DNA of 34,822 nt from Candidatus Rokuibacteriota bacterium (GCA_003220345.1 QHSC01000087.1:1-34822), one strand, 5' to 3'; shown: positions 1 through 8,176, counted from the first letter of the stretch. The notes: a model not told the origin generated them from the sequence alone. A program made the numbers and translations.

Positions 1-255
1 TCCGTTGAGATCATTTCGATACGGCGGGCGAAGCTGGTGCCCATTCTGTTCCAGCCACAGGTCCAGAGAGTCATCGAGGATCGCAACCGCTTTGATGTAA
101 AGGAGCGTCGGTAAGAGCGCCTCCAAGAGGACATCTCGATGGGTTTGGCCGATATACAAAGCGTAGGACGAGGGATAGTTCCTCGCGGCCTCGGCCTCAA
201 GGCGGAACCGGCGCCAGGCTTCTTGGGGCTTCCAGGTCCCATTGTCGGCAGCCAT
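1..255 (-). CDS. Hypothetical protein, N-terminal 85 residues (cut by window edge)
   Basis: An open frame on the minus strand begins with ATG at 255-253 and runs without a stop to the first base of the window, so only the N-terminal 85 residues are seen. It begins MAADNGTWKPQEAWRRF and contains the stretch ALYIGQTHRDVLLEALLPTL. It is rich in Trp, Leu and acidic residues and looks like a soluble helical protein; I do not recognise the family. By my count the first 240 bases are about 59% GC, visibly lower than the genes that follow, which may mean a different origin. No clear Shine-Dalgarno sequence precedes the ATG. The unbroken frame and protein-like composition support a real gene, but function is unknown. 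Confidence 0.55.
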   Translation of the reverse strand, partial: MAADNGTWKPQEAWRRFRLEAEAARNYPSSYALYIGQTHRDVLLEALLPTLLYIKAVAILDDSLDLWLEQNGHQLRPPYRNDLNG

Positions 256-424
256 CTTTGAGTGTCCGGCTAACTGGCTTGTTTCATATGGCAGGGGCAC
301 GCACGGGGTTTCGGCATTCGCTCGACCGGCACGGGTCGGAGCATAGCGCCTACCCCGGATATGCACAAGAATGTGGCGAGTCCGATACAGCGAGCACGCG
401 GCGAGCACTTGCCCCCTCACCCTG

Positions 425-449
425 CCCTCTCCCCCGATGGGGGAGAGGG
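425..449. repeat. Perfect GC-rich hairpin, REP-like element downstream of panE
   Basis: An 11-bp perfect inverted repeat (left arm CCCTCTCCCCC at 425-435, loop GAT, right arm 439-449) sits 12 bases past the panE stop codon. No T-run follows on the minus strand, so it is not a classic intrinsic terminator, though it could stabilise or end the panE transcript. The flanking text (CCCCTCACCCTG before it) resembles a short interspersed palindrome that I recall from several GC-rich environmental genomes. The rest of the 256-461 gap shows no gene that I can support. Confidence 0.6.
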
Positions 450-461
450 ATGAAGGGTTTG

Positions 462-1394
462 CTAGACCGGAAGCGCCTGCGGCGGGCCTGAGAGATAAGG
501 CTTGAGCGCGGCGTAGACGGCGAAGAGGTTCGGCGTGGGAACGCCGTAACGCGCCCCGAGGTGTACGGCGTGGCCCTGGAGCGCCTCGAGTTCCAGACGC
601 CTGCCGTGTATCAGATCGTGGTGGAGCGACGAGTAGGCGTTGGCGCCGAGGGCGTCGAGATTGCGCATGTTCACGTCCACGATGTCCGGGCCCAGGTCCA
701 CGCCGGCCGCTCGGGCCAGTGCCGCCATCTCCTCGAGCACGAGCCGGTAGAGCTGGCGCGTCTCCGGCACCGCGCGGAACGCGCCGGCCGGGCAGCGGGT
801 CAGAGCCGACATCCCTGACTGGGCCACCAGGAAGACGTATTTCTGCCAGAGCGTCCGCGCCACCTCGCGCGACAGCTCACACGGGATGGCCGCTCGCTCA
901 CATGCAGCGAGAAAGGCGCGGGCCCTCGACGAGTCTCGACCGTCCATCTCGCCGAACTGGATCTTGCCCAGGAGAAAATGCTGAATGGCCCCGGGCCCCG
1001 CGATGGTGGCAAAGACCAGGGCCACGCCCCCGAGCACGTGCCCCGTGCCCACGATCCGTTCGAGCTTCTCCTCGTTGTCGACGCCATTCTGGATGGAGAG
1101 GACGCCGGTGTCCGGGCCGATGACGGGCAGAAGCGTTTGCGCTGCGCTCTCCGTGTCGAACGACTTGACGCAGAAGAGGACGAGGTCGGCGGCCGGGAGG
1201 CCGTCGAGGCGCTCGACGGCGGGCGCCTTCACGGTCCAGCTTCCCTCGGTGGCGGAGGTGACGGACAGTCCCCCCGCCTGGATGGCCCGCAGGTGCTCGC
1301 CGCGGGCCACGAAGGTGACGTCCTCCCCCGCCCGCGCCAGCTTGGCGCCGAAGTAACCGCCCGTGCCTCCCGATCCCATGACGATGATGCGCAT
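462..1394 (-). CDS. panE: 2-dehydropantoate 2-reductase (ketopantoate reductase)
   Basis: The 310-residue protein has the ketopantoate reductase layout and length (E. coli PanE is 303). A Rossmann nucleotide motif GSGGTGGYFGAKL lies at residues 7-19, followed by VKSFDT near 77, QNGVDNEE near 102, the catalytic-lysine region LWQKYVF (Lys185) and the C-terminal signature SSLHHDL...GRRLELEALQG. The family reduces 2-dehydropantoate to pantoate with NADPH in pantothenate and coenzyme A synthesis, in the cytoplasm. No other pan gene is nearby. It is transcribed away from the phosphatase gene at 1450, with 55 bases between the two starts that probably hold both promoters. Some members of this fold act on other 2-oxo acids, so the substrate is assigned by family only. 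Confidence 0.9.
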   Translation of the reverse strand: MRIIVMGSGGTGGYFGAKLARAGEDVTFVARGEHLRAIQAGGLSVTSATEGSWTVKAPAVERLDGLPAADLVLFCVKSFDTESAAQTLLPVIGPDTGVLSIQNGVDNEEKLERIVGTGHVLGGVALVFATIAGPGAIQHFLLGKIQFGEMDGRDSSRARAFLAACERAAIPCELSREVARTLWQKYVFLVAQSGMSALTRCPAGAFRAVPETRQLYRLVLEEMAALARAAGVDLGPDIVDVNMRNLDALGANAYSSLHHDLIHGRRLELEALQGHAVHLGARYGVPTPNLFAVYAALKPYLSGPPQALPV

Positions 1395-1449
1395 CTGGCT
1401 CTCCGTTCTGTGCGCCCGCGCGACGCATGGATGCTACGCTGAGATCGAC

Positions 1450-2259
1450 ATGTCCGACGCGTTCCTCGAGGTGGCCGTCGACGCGGCCACCCGCGCAGGC
1501 GAGCTGCTTCGCTCCCGCTTCGGCAGCCTACGGCATATCGCCTACAAGAGCGGCCCCACCAACCTCGTGACTGAGATGGACGGCCAGGCCGAAGCCCTCA
1601 TCGTGGAGGCGATCCGGCGACGCTTCCCGGACCATGCCGTCCTTGCCGAGGAAAGCGGCGCGAGCGGCGGCGCGACACCTTACCGGTGGATCGTGGATCC
1701 CCTCGACGGCACCACGAACTACGCCCACGGCGTGCCCCTCTTCGCCGTGTCCATCGCTCTCGAGGTGGAGGGTCGCCTCGAGCTCGGCGTGGTCGTCGAC
1801 CCGAGCCGCGATGAGCGCTTCACCGCCCGCCGCGGCGGCGGGGCCTTCCTCAACGGCCAGCCCCTCTCCGTCTCGGACACGCCGACCGTGGCAACGAGCC
1901 TCCTCGCCACCGGGTATCCGTACGACATCCGCTCCACGCGCGAGAACAACCTGGCCGAGCACGATGCTTTCGCCGTCCGCTGTCGGAGCATCCGTGCCAT
2001 CGGATCGGCGGTGCTGAGCTTCGCCTGGGTCGCCGCGGGACGCCTCGACGCCTACTGGGAGCCGCGTCTCAGCGCCTGGGACGTCGCCGCCGGCGCCGTC
2101 CTCGTGGAGGAAGCGGGCGGGCGTGTCACCCACATGAATGGCGGCCCGCTCGATCTCGCCTCCGCCAGCACTCTCGCCTCAAACGGCGGCATTCACGTCG
2201 AGATGCTCGAGACTCTGAAGACCGTCAAGACGACTCGCACTCAGGAGCCGAGGGCGTAG
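1450..2259 (+). CDS. Inositol monophosphatase family protein
   Basis: The 269-residue protein is a lithium-sensitive-phosphatase family member of normal length. Metal-binding motifs are intact: LAEESG (Glu67/Glu68), WIVDPLDGTTNYAHG (Asp83, Asp86, Thr88) and, in the second half, SAWDVAAGAVLVEEAGG. Members hydrolyse inositol-1-phosphate, and related proteins act on fructose-1,6-bisphosphate, histidinol phosphate or 3'-phosphoadenosine 5'-phosphate; the sequence alone does not decide among these. The frame is open further upstream to 1363, but the start MSDAFLEVAVDAA at 1450 gives the standard family N-terminus and avoids overlapping panE. Its 3' end overlaps the convergent DUF1285-like gene by 19 bases. 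Confidence 0.88.
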   Translation: MSDAFLEVAVDAATRAGELLRSRFGSLRHIAYKSGPTNLVTEMDGQAEALIVEAIRRRFPDHAVLAEESGASGGATPYRWIVDPLDGTTNYAHGVPLFAVSIALEVEGRLELGVVVDPSRDERFTARRGGGAFLNGQPLSVSDTPTVATSLLATGYPYDIRSTRENNLAEHDAFAVRCRSIRAIGSAVLSFAWVAAGRLDAYWEPRLSAWDVAAGAVLVEEAGGRVTHMNGGPLDLASASTLASNGGIHVEMLETLKTVKTTRTQEPRA

Positions 2260-2696
2260 CGTCGACCGCCCACGCGGAGCGCGCCCCGCCCCGTGCTCGC
2301 GTCCGGCTCGACCCGCTCCAGCAGCTGATAGGCCGCGGCGCGGCTGAAGCGCGCATCGAAGGCCCCGCCCTTGACACGACAGTACGGCACCTCGCCCGCT
2401 CCCAGCCTGAGCGTCTCCGGATCGAGCCGCTCCCGGGTCAGGTCGTTCAGGGTCACCGCGAAGCCGTCGCCTTCGGGCTCGAAGCGCACCACCGCGTACG
2501 GAGCGTCCTCGACCACGACGGGAACGCGAACCGCCCCGATGCGAATGCAATACCCTTCCGCGTCCCTTTCGAGGGCGGCGCGGAGGCTCGAGACAATGCC
2601 CGGGTGCGTCACCTCCTCGTCTTCGTGATACCAGGCGCCGTCCTTGTCCACGCGGAGGCGCGGGAGGGTCCACGTCGACGGATCGGAGGGCGTCAT
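2241..2696 (-). CDS. DUF1285-like protein
   Basis: This 151-residue protein starts MTPSDPSTWTLPRLRVDKDG. Its pattern is that of DUF1285: DKDGAWYHEDEEVTH near the N-terminus, a central region with a Tyr-containing GYCIRIG and VVVEDAPYAVVRF, and a C-terminal VPYCRVKGGAFDARFSRAAAYQLLE. DUF1285 has no established biochemical role. The ATG overlaps the stop of the upstream Memo-like gene in an ATGA junction (2696-2693), so the two are probably translationally coupled. The frame of the N-terminal part of the Memo-like gene runs into this gene without a stop, giving an apparent fused 534-residue frame. That fusion is an artefact of the frameshift at about 3250, not a real fusion protein. It ends convergent with the phosphatase gene. 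Confidence 0.75.
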   Translation of the reverse strand: MTPSDPSTWTLPRLRVDKDGAWYHEDEEVTHPGIVSSLRAALERDAEGYCIRIGAVRVPVVVEDAPYAVVRFEPEGDGFAVTLNDLTRERLDPETLRLGAGEVPYCRVKGGAFDARFSRAAAYQLLERVEPDASTGRGALRVGGRRYALGS

Positions 2697-3845
2697 GAGG
2701 AGAAGGCCGCCGCGCAGAAGGTGACGGCGCCCGCGGGGTCCGGCCACTGGCTGTAGCGGAGGAGCTCGCCGCGCGCCCCGGGCAGCGCGCGCAGGAACGC
2801 GTAGATGGGCGAGAGCCCGCAGATGCGCCGGCGGTCGCCGTCGGCGGCCACCGAGTCGAAGAAGGCGCCCGCTTGTCCCGCCATCACCGCCTCCAGCATG
2901 CGCCGATCTTCGCCCGCCACCCGCTCGAGGAAGTCGGGCGTGTTCGGCTCGGCGTCGCCGAAGCGCGGGCCCACGTGCGCCAGGTCCACACCGGCGATGA
3001 CGCAGACCCTGCGCTCCGTCGCCTGCAGCGTCTCGCCGAGGGCGTCGAGGAAGCGCGGCACGCGCGGATCGGACTCGGGCTCTCCCTCTCCCCAGATCGC
3101 CTCGTGGAGAAAGGAAGCGAGCACGGGCAGGATGGAAAACGGCCGCTCGCCCAGGAGCCGGCGGAGCATCACGGCCTGGAACTCGACGGAGTGCTCGGCC
3201 CGGTGGGCGGTCTCCGAGGCGAGAAGATCGTGGCCGTAGCGCCGCTGAAGGGTGACATGTCCCGAGGATGACGAAGAGATCGGCATCCGCGCCCTCCAGG
3301 AGCGCCCGGTAGGCCCAGCCATACGTCGGCCCGCCCCGATGGAAATCGATGTGCGGCGCGATGAGACCGGTGAGCCTGGTCCTCGATGCGCCGTCGCGAG
3401 GGGGAGGCGCGCCCGGGCCCTCGTGATGAGTGAAGAAGCCGTCTATCTGGCTCCGGAGGACATCCACCTCCCTCGCGTAGGCGCCGCCGGCATGGGCCGC
3501 CGGCCGACTTGGACGCGCCAGCCAGTCGCCTTCGATCCGGCGCTTGCGAAGGGCGAAGCCGGCGCTTTCGAGGAAGCCCGCCTCGTCGAAGCGCTCGACG
3601 ACCTTCGCGATGTCCTCGGGCCCCGGCGCCTCGTCGCCGCGCCGGCGCGCCAGGATGTCACACATCTCGGCCACGGTGTGCTCGCCGTCGAAGAGGGAGA
3701 CGAGATCCAGAAGGGGAATGGGGAGCAACGCGATCTGATCGGTGAAGCCGCCGGGATCCCGGAGCCCGATCAGGCGCTCGCCGTCCTGCTCCACGGGAAA
3801 GGCCTCGAGCGCGCGCAGTCGGGGCCGCTCCACGCCTTCTTCCAC
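2693..3845 (-). pseudogene. Memo-like / AmmeMemoRadiSam system protein B, interrupted by internal deletion with frameshift
   Basis: The N-terminal part (3845 to about 3250) reads MEEGVERPRLRALEAF, a PqqD-like winged-helix region to about residue 100, then the Memo domain start TGLIAPHIDFHRGGPTYGWAY and ADLFVILGTCH (residues 188-198). The rest of the Memo domain continues in another frame from about 3250 to 2693: RYGHDLLASETAHRAEHSVEFQAVMLRR, CVIAGVDLAHVGPRFGD and a C-terminal LRYSQWPDPAGAVTFCAAAF. From memory of family sequences, about 30 residues are missing between GTCH and RYGHDLL (usually the FALTRKD...TPLG segment), and the missing length is 2 modulo 3. Memo proteins resemble class III dioxygenases; the bacterial B protein is of unknown function. 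Both halves are otherwise well conserved, so this is either a recent lesion or a sequence error. Confidence 0.8.
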
Positions 3846-3852
3846 CGCGAGC

Positions 3853-5082
3853 CTACTGCTCGAGATACTTCAGAGCTGATGCCGCGTAAATCTTTGCCGC
3901 CTCGACGAGTTCCCGCACCTCGACGTATTCGTCGACCTGATGCGGGATCAGCCGGTTGCCGGGGCCGCACGTGACGATGGGAATGCCGAGCTCCATCCTG
4001 AGAATGGTCCCGTCCGTCGATCCCGGCACGCCCCCGTAGCGGGGCGCGCGGCCGGTCGCCTTGCGCACGCCGTGCATCATGGCCTGCGCGATGGGCTCGG
4101 CCTTGTCCACGGAGGTCGCGAGGCGAAACGCGTTGACGGGCTCCCATTCGAGCTTCACGCCCGGCACGGCGGCCTCGGCCTTGCGGCACAGAGCCTCGAG
4201 CTCGCCCCGCATCCCTTCGGCGTCTATCCCGGGCGTGAGCCGGACATCGAGCGTCATCTCGGCCAGGGCGGGAATGACGTTGGACTGGGGCGCGCCGACC
4301 CCGCGCGGCGGGCCTTGCACGATGGTCGGCGTCACCGTCGGGGGCTTGAGATGGCGGGACTTCTGGCAGAGCTTGCGCAGCTGCTTCTCGAGGGCGGGCA
4401 CTTCCCTCAGGAGCGCGCCGAGCGCGGTGATCGGATTGGCGCCCGCCTCGGGCATGGCGCCGTGGGCCATGTGGCCCCGGGCCCGGATGCGCGCCCACAC
4501 CACCCCGCGCTGCTCGAGGCAGAGCTCGTTCTCTTCGGGCTCGCAGATGATGGCGGCGTCGAGCTCGCGGCCGGCGGGCGTCTTGACGAGGTGGCGGACG
4601 CCGATCATGCCGTCCTCCTCGTCGACGAGGGCGCCCACGACCAGCTTGCCGGCCGGCGTGACGCCCGCGCGCTTGAAGGCGGCCAGCGTCACCATGGCCG
4701 CGGCGAGCCCGCTCTTCATGTCCGCGGCGCCGCGCCCGTAGATCCGTCCGTCGCGCAGCTCGCCCCCGAAGGGCGGCCACGTCCACTCCGCGGCATCGCC
4801 TTCCGTCACGACATCCGTGTGGCCTTCCAGGAGGAGGCAGCGGCGGCCGGGGCCCTTCTCGCCGATCCAGGAGAGGACATTGGGGCGGCCGGGGGCGACC
4901 TCCTGCACCTCGACGGGCAGTCCCTCGCGACGGAACCATCCCTCGACGAACGACGCGACCTCGGCCTCGTTCGCCCCCGTCTCGCCGGGACGATAGACGC
5001 TGGGGATGCGGACGAGCGCGCGCGTGAGCTCGACCACCTCATCCGCGCTGATCTGACCGAAGACGCGGTCGAGGGCGCGCAC
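3853..5082 (-). CDS. M20 family metallopeptidase (ArgE/DapE type)
   Basis: The 409-residue protein has the complete di-zinc site of M20 amidohydrolases: EGHTDVV (His88, Asp90), GRGAADMKSG (Asp121), VDEEDG (Glu155 catalytic, Glu156), CEPEE (Glu181) and a C-terminal IPHQVDEYV histidine. A lid/dimerisation domain with the typical ARGHMAHGAMPEAGANPI sits between. Relatives are acetylornithine deacetylase, succinyl-diaminopimelate desuccinylase and carboxypeptidase G2; sequence does not fix the substrate, and no arginine or lysine pathway genes flank it. The start is GTG at 5082-5080. The stop is 7 bases before the Memo-like gene and the start is 10 bases after the upstream orphan gene, so it is probably in one operon with both. 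Confidence 0.87.
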   Translation of the reverse strand: MRALDRVFGQISADEVVELTRALVRIPSVYRPGETGANEAEVASFVEGWFRREGLPVEVQEVAPGRPNVLSWIGEKGPGRRCLLLEGHTDVVTEGDAAEWTWPPFGGELRDGRIYGRGAADMKSGLAAAMVTLAAFKRAGVTPAGKLVVGALVDEEDGMIGVRHLVKTPAGRELDAAIICEPEENELCLEQRGVVWARIRARGHMAHGAMPEAGANPITALGALLREVPALEKQLRKLCQKSRHLKPPTVTPTIVQGPPRGVGAPQSNVIPALAEMTLDVRLTPGIDAEGMRGELEALCRKAEAAVPGVKLEWEPVNAFRLATSVDKAEPIAQAMMHGVRKATGRAPRYGGVPGSTDGTILRMELGIPIVTCGPGNRLIPHQVDEYVEVRELVEAAKIYAASALKYLEQ

Positions 5083-5092
5083 CGGGCGGGCG

Positions 5093-5395
5093 CTACTCCA
5101 GGGGGAACGACAGGATGATGGCGTCGAGGCGGATCACGCGGTGCTCTTCGCCCGCGATGTAGAAGAAGTGTCCCTCGACCTCTTCCGGATTCTCCTCGAA
5201 GGCGACCACGCTCTTGATGGGCGGCATCTCGCGGAAGGCATTGGCGCCCTCGTCGAAGCCGTCACCACGGCCCACGACCTCGGCATATCGGATGGGCGAG
5301 CCTTTCGGGCAATGCACGCGCACATCGGCGGGCGGCTCGGCCAGGATGCGGACGAGCAAGTTGATGCCGAAGACCTGAAAGGGTATCGGGTTCAT
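5093..5395 (-). CDS. Small conserved-looking protein of unknown function (100 aa)
   Basis: A 100-residue frame starting MNPIPFQVFGINLL lies between rmuC and the M20 peptidase with gaps of 22 and 10 bases. It has no cysteine-rich motif beyond a single VHCPKG, no signal peptide and no membrane segment. The C-terminal half (HFFYIAGEEHRVIRLDAIILSF) suggests beta strands. The N-terminal VFGINLLVRILAEPPADVRVH could be a strand-helix unit. I do not recognise the family. Composition and placement in a same-strand run support a real gene; no function can be assigned. Confidence 0.65.
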   Translation of the reverse strand: MNPIPFQVFGINLLVRILAEPPADVRVHCPKGSPIRYAEVVGRGDGFDEGANAFREMPPIKSVVAFEENPEEVEGHFFYIAGEEHRVIRLDAIILSFPLE

Positions 5396-5417
5396 GGCGC
5401 CATCGTACCATAGCTCA

Positions 5418-6521
5418 TCAGGGCGCGATCCCGGGGAGGGCGCCCTGGTCGCCGGGCTTCTCGATCCCCTCCAGCTTGGCCTCCACGCGATTCAGCGCGC
5501 TCGCCGCGTCGTCGTACTTGTTGCGCGCATGGGTGAGATGGCGGCCCACCACGTCGAAGGCGTCGCGGAACTTGTCGAGGTCGCCGCCCAGACGGGAGAG
5601 CCGCGCCTGGATGTCCTGCGCGCTCCGCTCGATCTGCAGCCCCTTGAGCCCGAGGACGATCACGCGCAGGTAGGCGTACAGGCTGTTGGGGGAGACGGGA
5701 ATCACGCGCCTGGAGGTCGCGTAGACGGCGGGCGCGTCCTCGTCGATGGCGTCGTCCCGGAGAATGGCTTCGAAGTAGACGTTCTCGGCGGGAATGTACA
5801 TGAGAGCGAAGTCATACGTGCCCTCGTCGGGCAGGATGTACTTCTTGGCGATCTCGTCCACGCGCGCCTTGACGTCGCGGACGAAGGCCCGTCGCCACTG
5901 GCGCCGCGCCGTCTCGTCGGTCTCCTCCAGGATGCGCTGGAAGTTCTCCAGGGGGAACTTCGCGTCGACGGGCACGAGGCGATCGCCGATGTGGATGACG
6001 GCGTCGACGCGATCGCCCGTGGAGAACCGGTGCTGCAGGCCATAGTGCCCCTGCGGGAGCATCTGGGAGAGCAGGTTCTCCAGGAAGGTCTCCCCGAGCC
6101 CTCCCCTGACCTTGGGCGACTTGAGGATCTGCTCGAGGCCCGAGATGCTGCGCCCGACCTCGAAGATGCGCTGGTTCGCTTCGCCCAGCTTGCCCAGGCT
6201 GCCCTGGACGTCGCTCACGACCTGGCCCACGTTCTGAAGCTGCTGCTGGACGGACGAGCCCACCTGCCCCATCTGCACCGTCATCTGGCCCGCGAACTGC
6301 GCCAGCTCCTGTCGCACGGAGCCAATGGTGTCCGCCAGGCCCTTCTGGCTCTCGCTCCGGGTCGTCTCGATCTCCCGCTGCAGGAGGAGCAGAGCCTGAT
6401 CCGGCTGGGCGCGACCGGCCTCGAGCTCGCCGAGCCTCGCCGCCACGCGAAAGAGGGCCAAGGCGATGACTCCGACGAGCGTGATCAGCACGACGAGAAG
6501 GATCGCCCCCCACCACGGCAT
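5418..6521 (-). CDS. rmuC: RmuC family DNA recombination protein
   Basis: The 367-residue protein has one N-terminal membrane segment (about residues 5-27, WGAILLVVLITLVGVIALALF), then a long Gln/Glu-rich coiled-coil region to about residue 120. The RmuC domain follows: SPKVRGGLGETFLENLL, VDAVIHIGDRLVPVDAKFPLENF and a C-terminal helical region ending in a second coiled coil. The VDAKFP motif is the PD-(D/E)XK-like nuclease core of the family. RmuC limits inversions and rearrangements at short inverted repeats in E. coli; its chemistry is not settled. The start ATG at 6521-6519 shares one base with the stop of the upstream TIGR02757-like gene (TGATG), implying coupled translation. The same frame is open upstream only because of the frameshift in that gene. 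Confidence 0.9.
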   Translation of the reverse strand: MPWWGAILLVVLITLVGVIALALFRVAARLGELEAGRAQPDQALLLLQREIETTRSESQKGLADTIGSVRQELAQFAGQMTVQMGQVGSSVQQQLQNVGQVVSDVQGSLGKLGEANQRIFEVGRSISGLEQILKSPKVRGGLGETFLENLLSQMLPQGHYGLQHRFSTGDRVDAVIHIGDRLVPVDAKFPLENFQRILEETDETARRQWRRAFVRDVKARVDEIAKKYILPDEGTYDFALMYIPAENVYFEAILRDDAIDEDAPAVYATSRRVIPVSPNSLYAYLRVIVLGLKGLQIERSAQDIQARLSRLGGDLDKFRDAFDVVGRHLTHARNKYDDAASALNRVEAKLEGIEKPGDQGALPGIAP

Positions 6522-7313
6522 CAGCGTCGACCTCTCCAGTGCACGCAGGCAGGCTTGAGGGCGCAGGGCGCGCACACGACGGCCGCCCGCCGATTCAGGC
6601 ACTGGCCCGACATGCGCTTGTGGCACAGGGCGAAGTCGTACTTGACGGGATCCTCGGCGTCGAGGCGCTTGAGCCCGGCCGTGATCTCCTCGACCATCTT
6701 CCAGTTGCGGCTGCGCCGACGCGTCAGACCCACGGACCGGGCCATGTTCTCGATGTGCGTGTCCACGGGCATCAGGAGCGCGGCCGGCGGCACCTCGGTC
6801 CACAGGCCGAAGTCGGGCTTCTCCTGCCTGATCATCCAGCGAAGAAACAGATGCATCCGCTTGCACGCGCCGCCCGTCGAGGGCCGCGGGAACCAGTGGC
6901 GGTAACCGTAGGAGAGGCGGTTCCGCGGGAAGATGGCGGACAGGTCCTGCTCGAGGAAGGCGGAGACGAAGCCCTCGAGGGCGGGGCCGACATGCGGATC
7001 GGCCGTCGAGTAGCTCGAGAGGAAGAGGCCTTTGAACGAGCGCGAAGCGTGGCCGCTCCTTCTCGAGGTCGAAGCTGCGCACGAAGGCCGCGGGCGAGTC
7101 GCCCATGCGCTCGAGCGTCCAGTCGACCCACGGGCCGAAGAGGTCGACGCGGCCGTAGGCCATGCAGGAGGCGAGCAGGGCCGCGATCTCGAGATCGGCG
7201 GGATCGCGGTAGCGCCGGGGAAACTGGATGGCATCGGCGGCGGTGCGCGAGCTCCAGTCGAACTCGCGGTAGAGCCTATCGAGAGGCTCCTTGAGCCGAG
7301 ATCCAGCAGGCAT
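6521..7313 (-). pseudogene. TIGR02757 family protein, interrupted by internal deletion with frameshift
   Basis: The first 90 residues (7313 to about 7044) read as TIGR02757: FPRRYRDPADLEIAALLASCMAYGRVD, then LERMGDSPAAFVRSFDLEKERPRF. The frame then changes and the family continues from about 7040 to 6521: SFKGLFLSSYS, LEGFVSAFLEQ, GGACKRMHLFLRWMIRQEKPDFG, PVDTHIENMARSVG, DPVKYDFALCHKRM and a C-terminal cluster of cysteines (CAPCALKPACVHW). About 25-30 residues normally lie between these parts, and the missing length is 2 modulo 3. The family is uncharacterised. The CKRMHLFLRWM, DTH and VKYDFAL motifs are the ones I recall, and the fold recalls HhH-GPD DNA glycosylases, with the cysteine cluster suggesting an iron-sulfur site. 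The stop overlaps the rmuC start (TGATG). Confidence 0.75.
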
Positions 7314-7396
7314 TCATGCGCCTCCCATCCGGCATCTTAGCACGCCCCTTGCCCGCTCCCGGGTCGGTTGCTATCCTCGCCGCGAGGAGGACGCGC

Positions 7397-8176
7397 ATGC
7401 TCAAGGTCGGCATCGTGGGGATGGGCGTGATCGGGACGCACATCGCGCGCGCCATCGACGAGGGAATTCCCGGCGTGGCGCTCGCGGGCGTGACGGTGCG
7501 AAGCCCGGCGAAGGCCGCCGGCTTCACGGCCCTGCCCCTCGAGAGCCTGATCCGCGAATCCGACCTCGTGGTCGAGGCGGCCACCCAGGCCGCCCTCCGC
7601 GACTTCGCTCCGTCCGTGCTCGGCGCGGGCAAGCACCTGATGGTCCTCTCGGTGGGCGGCCTCGTCGGCACCCTCGAGGAGTGGGCGCGCCTGGCCGAGA
7701 AGCACGGCTGCCGCATCCTCGTCCCCTCCGGCGCCATCGCCGGGCTCGACGGCATGAAGGGCGCCCGCGAGGGCGGCATCACCGCCGTCACCATGGAGAC
7801 GCGCAAGCCGCCCCGCGGGCTCGCGGGGGCGCCCTGGATCGAAGAGCGGAAGATCGACCTGGACGCCATCACCGAGGAGACGCTGATCTTCGAGGGGCCG
7901 GCCACCCTGGCCGTCAAGGCGTTCCCCGCCAACGTCAACGTGGTCGCCGCTGTCTCCCTGGCCAGCGTGGGGCCGGAGAAGACGCGAATCAAGATCTTCG
8001 CCGTCCCCGGCCAGCTGCGGAACCAGCACCGTGTCACCGTCGAGGGCGAGTTCGGCCGCCTCGTCGTCGAGGTCGAGAACGTGCCCTCGGAGAACCCGCG
8101 CACGGGCAAGCTCTCCTATCTCTCCGCCATCGCCATGCTGAGGGAGCTCGGCTCTTCCGTCCAGATCGGCAACTAG
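7397..8176 (+). CDS. nadX: Aspartate dehydrogenase, NAD biosynthesis
   Basis: The start ATG at 7397 is preceded by GAGGAGG at 7384-7390 with 6 bases of spacing, the strongest ribosome-binding site in this area. The 259-residue product starts MLKVGIVGMGVIG (Rossmann motif), then VVEAATQAAL, VPSGAIAGLDGM, FPANVNVVAAVSLAS and NPRTGKLSYLSAIAML, all matching the L-aspartate dehydrogenase family and its length. The enzyme oxidises L-aspartate to iminoaspartate with NAD(P)+, replacing L-aspartate oxidase ahead of quinolinate synthase. No nadA or nadC lies in the window. It is divergent from the TIGR02757-like gene, with 83 bases between the starts, and its TAG stop overlaps the GTG start of the next gene by one base. 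Confidence 0.9.
   Translation: MLKVGIVGMGVIGTHIARAIDEGIPGVALAGVTVRSPAKAAGFTALPLESLIRESDLVVEAATQAALRDFAPSVLGAGKHLMVLSVGGLVGTLEEWARLAEKHGCRILVPSGAIAGLDGMKGAREGGITAVTMETRKPPRGLAGAPWIEERKIDLDAITEETLIFEGPATLAVKAFPANVNVVAAVSLASVGPEKTRIKIFAVPGQLRNQHRVTVEGEFGRLVVEVENVPSENPRTGKLSYLSAIAMLRELGSSVQIGN

Noticed and set aside
258..491. A 77-residue plus-strand frame across the hairpin at 425-449
   Set aside because: Low-complexity C-terminus created by the hairpin, no ribosome-binding site, and overlap with the panE 3' end.
2241..3845. A fused Memo-DUF1285 protein of 534 residues
   Set aside because: The middle third is Arg/Pro-rich nonsense; the true Memo sequence continues in another frame and the DUF1285-like gene has its own coupled ATG.
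5394..6905. A 503-residue plus-strand frame opposite rmuC and the TIGR02757-like gene
   Set aside because: Antisense shadow; the minus strand has clear family motifs.
5418..7313. A fused TIGR02757-RmuC protein of 631 residues
   Set aside because: The central part is out-of-frame; the TIGR02757 C-terminus is in the other frame and rmuC has its own start with a membrane segment.
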